From Streptomyces phaeoluteigriseus (lineage in GTDB: Bacteria > Actinomycetota > Actinomycetes > Streptomycetales > Streptomycetaceae), in assembly GCF_001896135.2 (NCBI RefSeq), contig NZ_MPOH02000008.1, positions 81,620 through 145,619 on the forward strand: a DNA stretch of 64,000 nt. The letters are read 5' to 3'. Below, one piece after another: positions 44,422 through 53,530 of this stretch (position 1 is the stretch's first letter; each line of letters starts with the position of its first letter). The notes under the pieces are model-generated. The model worked only from the letters and a program-made list of their open reading frames with translations, did not search any database and had not been told where the DNA came from. Both the position numbers and the translations under genes were made by a program.

Positions 44422-46715
44422 ATGGTGTCCCACCTGTCACCGGACCCAGGTGACTTCATCGTTTTGGGGGAAGCACGGCAGAACAACCTCAAGGGCGTCA
44501 GCCTGCGCATCCCGAAGGGACGGCTGACCGTCTTCACCGGCGTGTCGGGATCGGGCAAGTCCTCCCTGGTCTTCGGGACGATCGCCGTCGAGTCGCAGCG
44601 GCAGATGAACGAGACGTACCCCGCGTTCATCCGCAACCGGCTGCCCAAGTACGAGCGGCCCGCCGCCGACGTCATCGAGAACCTCTCCACCGCCATCGTG
44701 ATCGACCAGCGGCCGGTCGGCGGCAACGCCCGCTCGACGGTCGGCACCATGACCGAGGTCCACGCCATGCTGCGGGTGCTGTTCTCCCGGCACGGCATGC
44801 CCAGCGCGGGCCCTTCGCACATGTACTCCTTCAACGACCCCCGCGGCATGTGCCCGCGGTGCGAGGGGCTCGGTTCCCGGCTGCGGCTGGACCTGGACCG
44901 GCTGCTGGACGAGGGCAAGAGCCTCAACGAGGGCGCCATCCGCTTCCCCGCCTTCGCCGTCGGCACCTTCCAGTGGCAGCTGTACGCGGAGTCCGGCCTC
45001 TTCGACCCCGACCTGCCGCTGCGCGAGTTCTCCGCCGACGACCGCGAACTGCTGCTGCACGGCTCCGGGTTCAAGGTCGACCGGGCCGGACGGCACGGCG
45101 TCTACAAGAACGAGTACGAAGGAGTCGTGCGGCGCTTCACCCGCCGCTACCTCAAGGCCGGCCTCGACGCCCTCAAGGCGAAGGAACGGGCGGCCGTGGA
45201 AGAGGTGGTGACGGAAGGACCCTGCGAGGTCTGCGGCGGCGCCCGGCTGGGACCGGCCGCGCTCGCCTCGCGCATCGCCGGCGACACCATCGCCGACTAC
45301 TGCGCCCTGGAGATCACCGACCTCATCGGCCGCCTGGAGCGCATCGACGCGCCGTCGGTCAAACCGGTGGTGCAGGCGTCCCTGTCGGCGCTGCGCAGGA
45401 TCGAGGCCGTCGGACTCGGCTACCTCAGCCTCGACCGTCGGACCAGCACCCTCTCCGGCGGCGAGGCGCAGCGCCTGAAGACCGTGCGTCACCTGGGCAG
45501 CAGTCTGACCGGGCTGACGTACATCTTCGACGAGCCGAGCGTGGGCCTGCACCCGCGCGACGTGCGCCGCCTGAACACGCTGCTCCTCGCGCTGCGCGAC
45601 AAGGGCAACACGGTGCTCGTGGTGGAGCACGACCGGGACGTCATCGCCGTCGCCGACCATGTCGTCGACATGGGTCCGGGCGCGGGCAGCCAGGGCGGCG
45701 AAGTGGTCTACGAGGGCTCGATGGCCGGGTTACGCAAAGCCGGCACCCCGACCGGCCGGGCCCTGGACGCGGTGCCCGGGCTGAAGGAGCGACTGCGGGC
45801 CCCCCAGGGCAAGCTGACGGTCCGCGGCGCCCGGCTGCACAACCTCCAGGACGTCACGGTCGACGTGCCCACCGGCGTGCTGGTGGCGCTCAGCGGCGTC
45901 GCCGGCTCGGGGAAGAGCTCGCTCGCCCGGGAACTGGTCGACCGGCACCCGGGCGAAGCGGTCGTGGTCGACCAGTCGTCGATCGGGATCTCCTCCCGCT
46001 CCACCCCCGCGACGTACACCGACATCATGGACACCGTCCGGCGCCTGTTCGCCCGCGCCTCCGGGGCCGACCCCGGACTGTTCAGCTTCAACTCGGCGGG
46101 CGCCTGCCCGGAGTGCCAGGGCCGCGGGGTGATCGAGACCGACCTCGCCTTCATGGATCCGGTCACCACCGTCTGCGAGCGCTGCGACGGGCGCCGCTTC
46201 AACGACGAGGCGCTGCGCCACACGCTGTCCGGCCGGACCATCGTCGACGTCCTCGCCATGACGGCCGAGGAGGCGATCGCGTTCTTCGACGAGGACTCCG
46301 TCCGCCGCAAGCTGACCCTGCTCATCGAGGTTGGCCTCGGCTACCTCACGCTCGGCCGACCCCTGTCCACCCTGTCCGGCGGTGAGCGCCAGCGGCTGAA
46401 GCTGGCGCACCGGCTGCACACCTCCGGCAGCGTCTACGTGTTCGACGAACCGTCCACCGGTCTGCACATGGCCGACCTCGGCAAGCTGCTCGCCCTGTTC
46501 GACCGCCTCGTCGACGGCGGCAACACGGTGGTGGTGATCGAACAGACCTGGACGTGCTGAAGTACGCCGACTGGATCATCGACCTCGGCCCGGAGGCGGG
46601 CCGGCACGGCGGCCGGGTGGTGTTCGAGGGCACCCCCGCGGACCTGGTCCGCCGCCGTGACGTGCACACCGGCCGCTGCCTGGCCGAGGACCTCGCCGCG
46701 CACGGTCACCTCTGA
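44422..46715 (+). CDS. tomM: UvrA-like ABC protein, PBD self-resistance (TomM-like), frameshifted near the C-terminus
   Basis: ATG 44422 after AGAGGAA. Two ABC ATPase cores: Walker [14 protein letters not shown] (about residue 38) and [13 protein letters not shown] (about 494), with signatures [10 protein letters not shown] and [10 protein letters not shown]. Zinc-finger Cys pairs appear in [22 protein letters not shown] and CERCDG. At about 764 residues it is shorter than UvrA (about 950), like other antibiotic-cluster UvrA paralogues such as DrrC. It is expected to recognise or release PBD-DNA adducts. A one-base loss near 46537 (ATCGAACAGACC) hides the last 57 residues; restoring it gives [20 protein letters not shown]. 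Confidence 0.87.
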
Positions 46716-46826
46716 CCGGCCCACGCACCACCACCTCCGACCGGCCCGGAGCACCCGACGGCACACCGGGTGCTCCGGGCGCCCCCGTGCCGCGGCCCGG
46801 CCGCACCACCCCGACAAGGAGTTTCC

Positions 46827-47030
46827 ATGCCCCTCATCCACGTCACCCTGCTGAGCGGCCGCAGCGACGAGGAGATCACCGCACTCGGCCGGGCCCTCAC
46901 CGAGGCCGCGCACACCACGCTCGGCACACCCCGGGAGGCGATCCGGGTGACGGTGGACGAATGCCCGCCGCAGCACTGGTTCGTGGGCGGCACCTCGGTG
47001 GCGGACAAGAAGGCGGCCCGGGACGGCTGA
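46827..47030 (+). CDS. tomN: 4-oxalocrotonate tautomerase homologue (TomN-like)
   Basis: 67 residues from ATG 46827 with an AAGGAG ribosome site. After Met removal it begins PLIHVTLLSGRSDEEITALG, so the catalytic Pro1 and the Arg near position 11 of the 4-OT family are present; DECPPQHWFVGG matches the expected C-terminal part. TomN of the tomaymycin cluster is a characterised 4-OT homologue, thought to tautomerise an intermediate on the C-ring branch. It is the last gene of the tomH-tomN unit and is followed by a hairpin shared with the convergent tomO. Confidence 0.9.
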   Translation: MPLIHVTLLSGRSDEEITALGRALTEAAHTTLGTPREAIRVTVDECPPQHWFVGGTSVADKKAARDG

Positions 47031-47034
47031 CCCG

Positions 47035-47052
47035 GCCCGGGCCGTCCCGGGC
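47035..47052. terminator. Bidirectional terminator between tomN and tomO
   Basis: GCCCGGG pairs perfectly with CCCGGGC around the loop CCGT, between two convergent genes only 30 bases apart. Confidence 0.6.
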
Positions 47053-47060
47053 TCCGCGGC

Positions 47061-48221
47061 TCAGGCCGCGTCGGCGAAGCGCCGGCGGATCCGCCCGACG
47101 TGCTCGGCGTCGACCGCGGGCAGATCGTCCCGGGTGAGTCGGCCGCTGCGCGTCAGCAGGTGCGCGTTGAAGGCGTCCGGCGGCAACCCCACGCACCGGT
47201 CGATGTTCTCGAACCACTCCAGGCTCGTCAGCGCGATCCGCTGCATCCGCTCCACGGCGGGCCGCCGCTCGGTCTCGTACGCCGCCAGCGCCTCGGGCAC
47301 CGTCCGGTGCTCGTGCAGGGCCGTGGCGAGGGCGAGCCCGTCCTCCATGGCCAGCTTGGTGCCGGAACCGATCGAGAAGTGCGTCGTGTGCGCGCTGTCA
47401 CCGAGGAGGACGAGGTTGCCGTGGCTCCAGTTCCGGTTGCGTACGGCGGTGAAGTGGCCCCAGTACGACCGGTTGCCCCACAGCGCGTGCCCGTCCAGCA
47501 GACCGGAGAAGTACCGCGCCACCTGGTCGATGCCGTCCCGGTCGCCCACGGGGTCCGCGGGCCGGCGCTCCGCGGACCGGAAGCCGGCCGCCCGCCAGAC
47601 CGCGTCGCCCACCTCCACGATGAACGTGCTGCGACCGGGCGCGTACGGGTAGGCGTGGGCCTGTACGGGGCCGTGCTCGGTCTCGACGACGGCGAACGTC
47701 AGCGCGTCGAACGGGCGGTCCGTGCCGAGCCACATGTACCGCGAACCCGCCTCCTGCCGCTGCGTGCCGAACGCGGCCGCGTACCGGGCCCGGGTGCGCG
47801 ACCCCACGCCGTCCGCCGCGACGACGAGGTCATGGGACGCGCGCAGCCGGGACACCTCCGGCGCCGGGGTGCCGAAGTGCAGGCGCACCCCGAGAGCGGC
47901 GCAGCGCTCCTGCAGGAGCCGCAGCAGGGTGTGGCGGCTGACCGCGGCGAACCCATACCCCTCGTTGCGCTGGGTGCGGTCCCGGTAGTGGACGTCGATC
48001 CGCGTCCACCGGGCGAACTCGGCCGTGACGGCCTCGAACAGGGCCGGGTCGGCGGCCTCGATGCCGCCGAGCGCGCCGTCGGAGAAGACGACCCCGAACC
48101 CGAACGTGTCCCGGGCCGCGTTGGCCTCCCAGACCTCCACGACGTCGTGGGGCCGCAGGCGCTTGACCAGGCAGGCCGTGTACAGCCCGCCGGGACCGGC
48201 TCCGATCACCGCTATCCGCAT
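47061..48221 (-). CDS. tomO: FAD-dependent monooxygenase, salicylyl/anthraniloyl-CoA hydroxylase-like (TomO-like)
   Basis: 386 residues, ATG at 48221. A class A flavin monooxygenase: dinucleotide motif MRIAVIGAGPGGLYTACLVK, substrate-side DLVVAADGVGSRTRARYAAA (DG motif) and LVLLGDSAHTTHFSIGSGTK (GD motif). The string FGFGVVFSDGALGGIEAADP is typical of salicylyl-CoA 5-hydroxylase and anthraniloyl-CoA monooxygenase relatives, which act on thioesters. It is proposed to hydroxylate the anthranilate ring in tomaymycin; whether it acts on free acid or TomA-bound substrate is open. It is divergent from tomP. Confidence 0.86.
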   Translation of the reverse strand: MRIAVIGAGPGGLYTACLVKRLRPHDVVEVWEANAARDTFGFGVVFSDGALGGIEAADPALFEAVTAEFARWTRIDVHYRDRTQRNEGYGFAAVSRHTLLRLLQERCAALGVRLHFGTPAPEVSRLRASHDLVVAADGVGSRTRARYAAAFGTQRQEAGSRYMWLGTDRPFDALTFAVVETEHGPVQAHAYPYAPGRSTFIVEVGDAVWRAAGFRSAERRPADPVGDRDGIDQVARYFSGLLDGHALWGNRSYWGHFTAVRNRNWSHGNLVLLGDSAHTTHFSIGSGTKLAMEDGLALATALHEHRTVPEALAAYETERRPAVERMQRIALTSLEWFENIDRCVGLPPDAFNAHLLTRSGRLTRDDLPAVDAEHVGRIRRRFADAA

Positions 48222-48413
48222 GACACCTCACTGGGGCTCTGAGGGGAGGGTGGACGTGCCGAACATGATATCCGAACGGAAACGAATGAAGAGTCAACCG
48301 CCGGACACTACAGAAGAGTTACCGCTTCGAACCGCTCCATTCATTTCCCTGACGTAACCAAGTTTCTCATTGCAAAGTCACCTGCCACACGTCCCTCGAC
48401 GAAAGGGCGCCTC

Positions 48414-50727
48414 ATGCAGGACACCCCGACGCCTACCCCGCTCCCGGTGGCCGACCTGGCCCGCCTGTTCTCGGCCCCCGACCCGCCGCCCTTCGCCCTC
48501 GTGCGCCGCCACCCGCACGACGGAAGTGCCGGTGACCCGTTCGACGTGTACATCGGCACCATGCACACGGTACGGCGGGTGACGGACCTGCCGTCGGGTC
48601 CACCCCGGCCGGGTGGCGGGCCCCATGCGCTCGCCGTGCTGCCGTACCGGTGCCTGGCCGAACGTGGGCTGGACTGCCGTGACGACGGCACCCCTGTGCG
48701 GGTCCTGAGGATCCGTCGGTGGCACACGGCCGACACCGCCGCGCTCACCGCGGCCCTCGCCGCCGTGCGGCCCGGGGGAGACCTCCGCTGGGAGGAGGCG
48801 GGCTTCGACGACACCGACGAGGAGTACGCCGGCCGGGTGCGCGACCTCCTGGCCCACGAGGTGGCGCACACCGGCCTGCACGTCCTGATCCGGCGGGACT
48901 TCACCGCGCGACTGCCCTGCCACGGGGCCGCCGCCGTGGGGGAGCTGTTTGGCCGGCTGTCCGCCGCCGAGCACGGCGCACACTGGACGTTCGCGGTCCA
49001 CACCGGGGGTCCGCGCGGCGCCGCACTGGCCGGCGCCTCCCCGCAGGGTCACGTCGGCGTGGAACGGGGCCGGGTGGTGATGCACCCGATGTGCGGGACG
49101 CTGCGCCTCCCGCCCGGTGGCCTGCCCGCCGCCGAGGACCTGGCCGCCTTCCTGCGCGACCGCAAGGAGACCGAGGAACTGGGAGCCGTGGTCGACGCGG
49201 AGCTGGCCATGCTGTGCCGGGTCACCACCGGGGACGTACGGCTTGAGGGACCCGGTCTGCGTCCGCTGGCCCGTGTGCTGCACACCGAGTGCCGCATCAG
49301 CGGGACCGCCGCGCTCGACGTCCGGCACACCCTCGCCGGCACACTGTTCGCGGCGACCGCGGTGGGCCGTCCCTTCGCGGAGGCCTGCAGTGTCATCGCC
49401 CGGCGCGGACCCTCCGGGCGCGGCTACTACGGCGGTTCGATCGCGCTGCTGGGCCACGACGCCTCAGGCGGCGAGCAGGTGGACACGGCCGTGCTCATCC
49501 GCACCTTCGAGCTCTCCGGGCGGGGCACGGTGAAGCTGTCGGTCGGAGCCACCGTCGGGCCGCGCTCGGTGCCCGCCGACGAGGCGGCCGAGACCCGCGC
49601 CAAGGCATCGGCCCTGCTGTCGGTCTTCGAGAGCACCGCAGCCACCGCCCCCGGTGACACCGCCGCCGGCCGCCGACGGGCGGACCCCGGTCCCGGCGAC
49701 CCCGTGCCGCACGACGCGCCGGCGGGACGTGACACCCCGGCCGCAGCACAAGGCGACGGGGCGTCGGGTGGCCGCACACGCGGCCACCGGCGCACCGGGC
49801 CCCGCTCCACCGCCCCCGTCGACCCGGCGGCGTGGCCGTCGGTGAGCGCCGAACTGGACCGGCGCCGTGCGCTGCTGTCCGCCCACTGGCGGGGCCGGTC
49901 GCGGCCGGCGGCCGGCCGGCTCCCGGCGGCCCGGTGCTGCTCGTCGACACGGGGGGCGAGGAGACGGCGGCGCTCGCCGTCATGCTGCGCGGACTCGGCC
50001 GCGCCGTCGAGGTGTGGTCCGCCGAGCACGTGGCCCACGCGACCGGGGTGCGCCCTGGGGACCCCGTGGCGCCCGACGCCCGGGCCCGCTCAGCTGACTT
50101 CGCGGTCCCCGCGGTCCGGGAGCGTCCCGGGGACGCGGTGACCCGCGCCACCGGGCTTCGCTCCACGGACCACGGTGTGCATGGCGCCAGGACGCGTTCC
50201 GCGGACCCCGTGGCCCGTGCCACCGGGACACGTCCGAGAGGCCCACGACCGACGGCGGCGCACACCGTGCCGTGGACCCCCTGGCGCCCGGGACCACGGT
50301 GGTCGTCGGTCCGGGCCCCGGCGACCCGTTCGCCGTCGGCGAGGACCGCATCGCCGTCCTGCGCGCCCTGGTCGCCGACCTGATGTCCCGGGGGACGCGC
50401 ACCGTTGGCGTCGGGCTCGGCTTCCATCTCCTGCTCGCCGAACTGGGTCTGGCCGGATCCGTGCGGCCGCGGGGCGAGGCCGCCGCCCAGCAGGAGATCG
50501 ACGTCCTCGGCCGGCGTGCGACGGTGGGGTACGGCGGCGCGTACGCCGTGCTGGCCGGCCCGCACACGGACGCCCTGGCCCGGCGGCTGGGACTGACCCT
50601 GTGGTACGGCCCCGGCGACGGCGAGCTGGCGGCCCTGCGGGGCCCGCGTACCGGTGGCTGTGCGTTCCTCCCCGCGTCGGTGCTGAGCGTCGAGGGGGCG
50701 GAACTGCTGACCCTGCTCCTGGAGTGA
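48414..50727 (+). CDS. tomP: PhzE/TrpEG-type chorismate enzyme with degenerate glutaminase (TomP-like), two frameshifts
   Basis: ATG 48414. The chorismate-using domain (about 1-400) parallels TomD: VMHPMCGTLRLPPGG, TEELGAVVDAELAMLCRVTT, CSVIARRGPSGRGYYGGSIA and GATVGPRSVPADEAAETRAK. However, TVTGSP of TomD is replaced by TAVGRP. Breaks at about 49880-49925 and 50170-50275 separate a TrpG-like part: VLLVDTGGEETAALAVMLRG, then a repeat-like stretch rich in RATG and RSAD, then TVVVGPGPGDPFAVGEDRIA. The catalytic Cys site reads VGVGLGFH and the His/Glu site AFLPAS, so the glutaminase triad is gone. It may rely on ammonia or on TomD for nitrogen. Confidence 0.78.
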
Positions 50728-50736
50728 GTGCCGGGC

Positions 50737-50760
50737 ACCGGGCGGGGGCCCCGACCCGGT
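50737..50760. terminator. Possible hairpin between tomP and the amine oxidase gene
   Basis: ACCGGG and CCCGGT pair across a 12-base loop between convergent genes. Weak. Confidence 0.3.
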
Positions 50761-52205
50761 CACGCGGCCGTTGTGCTCCCCAGTTCCAGGACGGTCCGCG
50801 CGGCCGACTCCAGCGCGAGCGTCATGGAACCGCCGTTGGGCTCGAACGAGGTGTGGTCGCCGGCGAAGTGCAGCCGGCCCTCCGGCCTGCGCATGGCCGG
50901 CATCAGGGAGCTGTGCCCCACCTCGGGCAGGATGTAGGCGCCTTCGATGTAGCGCTGCTGGTCCCAGACCACGGAGGTGCCGGTCTCGAAGTGCTTCCGG
51001 GCGCCGGGCAGCATCACCTCGACCTCGTCCAGGGCGAACCGGATCCGCTCCTCGGGACTGAGCACGGCCAGGGCGCGGGCCCGCCAGCCGGTGATCAGGC
51101 ACTCCAGTATCTTGCGGGGTCCGGGCAGCCGGGGCGTGGCGTCCCGCACCCATCGCACCGGCAGGTCCGTGGAGAAGCTCGCGTTGTCCTGGGGCCAGAA
51201 CTGCCGGCGCATCTGGAGATAGACGCGCACGATCGACGAGTACTTCACTCGGCGCATCGCGGCCTGCTTGGCGTCGGACAGTGCGGCGTCGGTGAGGTCG
51301 ATGTGCCGGATCGCGCTGAACGGCACGGTCACCACCACCCGGTCGGCATCCAGGGTGTGCATCCGGGTGCCGTGCAGGAAGGTGACCCGTGCGCCCGCGT
51401 CGTCCTGCGTGACGCGCACCACGGGAGCCCGGTAGCGGATGCGGTCCTTCAGCCGCTCGGCGAACGCTCGGGGGAACCGGTCGGTGCCGCCCCTGACCTT
51501 CGACCACCGGGGGTCGGCGTTGGCCAGGGAGTGCGGGCTGGCCTCGTGCCGCAGCCAGGACAGGGCCGAGGCGGTCTTCAGGTCGCCGCCGCGCATCTCC
51601 AGGAAGTGTGGCTCCACCAGGTCGATCGCCGTCGGCGAGGCACCGCGCTCGGACAGCACCTCGTACACCGACCGCCGGTCGTACGGTGCGAGCAGCGAGG
51701 TCGGCGCCCAGTCGGCCGCCGTGATGTCGGGCTCCAGAGCCTCGTAGGTGCGGCGCACATAACGGTCGATCATGTCGGCGACGCCCAGCCCCTTCTCGTG
51801 CGGGGCGAGCGGGAGCCCGGCGCGGTCGAGCGAGTCGGCGTCGGGACCGAAGAATCGGCCGCCGGCGAAGTACGAGAACCGGCTGCCGACCAGGTCGGCC
51901 GTGTCCAGCTCCACACCCAGCTCGCGCAGGTAGTGCATGGCGTAGTGGCAGTGCGGGGTCAGGGTCATCGCGCCGGCCTCCGCGTACAGGCCGTCCGCGA
52001 AGGGCGCGCGCAGGGTGTACGCCCGCCCGCCCGGGCGGTCCGACGCCTCCAGCACCGTGACGTCCCCGCCCCGCTCGGCCAGTTCGTACGCCACGGCGAG
52101 GCCCGACAGACCCGCTCCGATGACGACGACCCTGCCCGGCACCCGCACCCCGGGCATGCCCCGGTCGAACTCGCGACGCACGTCGGTCTGCGTGAACTCG
52201 GCCAT
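50760..52205 (-). CDS. Flavin-containing amine oxidase (MAO/L-amino-acid-oxidase-like)
   Basis: 481 residues, ATG at 52205. The flavoprotein amine oxidase fold is shown by VVVIGAGLSGLAVAYELAER, VTVLEASDRPGGRAYTLR, the substrate-domain stretch WSKVRGGTDRFPRAFAERLK, RVVVTVPFSAIRHIDLTDAA and the C-terminal FAD-contacting HFAGDHTSFEPNGGSMTLAL. It oxidises an amine to an imine with FAD and oxygen. Nothing in its sequence fixes the substrate. Convergent with tomP and preceded by a strong 38-bp inverted repeat, it could tailor the PBD pyrrolidine or imine, or belong to an unrelated pathway. I do not recall an equivalent within the described tom gene set. Confidence 0.85.
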   Translation of the reverse strand: MAEFTQTDVRREFDRGMPGVRVPGRVVVIGAGLSGLAVAYELAERGGDVTVLEASDRPGGRAYTLRAPFADGLYAEAGAMTLTPHCHYAMHYLRELGVELDTADLVGSRFSYFAGGRFFGPDADSLDRAGLPLAPHEKGLGVADMIDRYVRRTYEALEPDITAADWAPTSLLAPYDRRSVYEVLSERGASPTAIDLVEPHFLEMRGGDLKTASALSWLRHEASPHSLANADPRWSKVRGGTDRFPRAFAERLKDRIRYRAPVVRVTQDDAGARVTFLHGTRMHTLDADRVVVTVPFSAIRHIDLTDAALSDAKQAAMRRVKYSSIVRVYLQMRRQFWPQDNASFSTDLPVRWVRDATPRLPGPRKILECLITGWRARALAVLSPEERIRFALDEVEVMLPGARKHFETGTSVVWDQQRYIEGAYILPEVGHSSLMPAMRRPEGRLHFAGDHTSFEPNGGSMTLALESAARTVLELGSTTAA

Positions 52206-52243
52206 CGGCTCTCCTCCCTCACCCGCGACGACGCGGGGGTGTC

Positions 52244-52281
52244 ACGTCCATATGATTGAAAACAGGAAATCATATGGACGT
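52244..52281. promoter_or_regulatory. Perfect 14+14 bp inverted repeat upstream of the amine oxidase
   Basis: ACGTCCATATGATT (52244-52257) and AATCATATGGACGT (52268-52281) are exact inverted copies with a ten-base spacer, 39 bases upstream of the amine oxidase ATG. The AT-rich perfect symmetry in GC-rich DNA points to an operator for a dimeric or tetrameric regulator. The divergent NmrA-like gene begins 130 bases away and could share control. Confidence 0.7.
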
Positions 52282-52412
52282 ACGGCAGGCGACAGAACTG
52301 GCCGAATTCCAACGAGTTCTCAGTAGGCAGACATGAAACGACTGCCCTGGGGCAATCGAGTGCGCCTTGCGGGCCACCGTTGCCTTGCCGCCCGCCCGTC
52401 GTTCACGAGGGC

Positions 52413-53230
52413 ATGGGCACCACACCGATCCTCGTCCTCGGAGCGACCGGCTCCGCGGGCCGACGTGTCGCCGCGCACCTGCGATCCCTGGGCGTACCGG
52501 TCCGCCCCGCGTCCCGGCACGGCTCCACCCGGTTCGACTGGCACGACCGCGGCACCTGGGAACCGGCCCTGCGCGGCGCCGGACGCATGTTCCTCATGGC
52601 CCCCGACGGCATCCCCGTCGACCCGGACTTCGCCGACCTGGCCGCGGACCTCGGGGTGGGTCAGGTCGTCCTGCTGTCCAGCCGCGCCATCGAGACCATG
52701 GGGGACCAGCGGCTGATCGAGGCCGAGGACACCGTGAAGAAGTGCGGCGTGGCCTGGACGGTCCTGCGCGTCGACTGGTTCGACCAGAACTTCGACGAGG
52801 GGCCCTTCCGTGGAGCGGTCCTGGCCGGGGAGCTGGCGGTCCCGGTGGGGGACTGCCGGCAGGGATTCGTGGACCTCGACGACGTCGGGGCCGTAGCCGC
52901 GCGCGTCCTGACCGAGGACGGGCACACCGACCGGACCTACGAACTCACCGGGCCGCAGGCGCTGTCCTTCGCCGAAGCCTGCACCGTCATCGAGGACGTC
53001 ACGCGCCGATGACGTTCCACGGCAGCGAGGACGCCTACCGCGCCGCACAGGCCGCCCTCGGCCGCCCCGAGGAGTCCGTAGAACGGGAACTCGCCTCCTA
53101 CTCGGCGCTGCGGGCCCTTGGCGACACCGAGCCCCTGGACACGGTGCCCCGCCTGACCGGGCACCGCGCCCGCACCTTCCGGGAATACGTCACCGACGCG
53201 GCGGCCGGACCCGACTGGCCCCGGCCCTGA
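52413..53230 (+). CDS. NmrA/SDR-a-type NAD(P)-binding protein, frameshifted near the C-terminus
   Basis: ATG 52413 opens MGTTPILVLGATGSAGRRVA, an NmrA-type Rossmann start (GATGxxG). It goes on with ARHGSTRFDWHDRGTWEPAL-like and VVLLSSRAIETMGDQRLIEA, VLRVDWFDQNFDEG and GFVDLDDVGAVAARVLTEDG. At about 53006 a stop (TGA) is created by what looks like a missing base. The next frame carries the expected C-terminus, TFHGSEDAYRAAQAALGRPE and ALGDTEPLDTVPRLTGHRAR, up to 53230. Such proteins act as NAD(P)-dependent reductases or redox sensors. About 271 residues when joined. It is divergent from the amine oxidase. Confidence 0.78.
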
Positions 53231-53530
53231 CCCGTCGTCGGCCGCCCGCAGCGGCTCGCCGAGTGTCGGGTCGGCTTCGCCGGGTCGGCGGTTGGAACGG
53301 TTGGACGGGCGGTGACGTCCAGTGCGACGCATGTGAGCGGTTGAGGCGGCCACCCCCGGCCCCCTCGATGCCGTCTCGTGTCCGGCACGGCTACTCCGCT
53401 GACGGGACCGCCTCCTGACGCGCCTTGGAAAAAAGTCGTGAGCCGCTGTCGATCCGGCCACGTCCCGTTCGACGTCATGGTGTGCGGCGTCCCGCCGCAC
53501 GATGACGCGACAGCACCTGGTGAGGGAACC

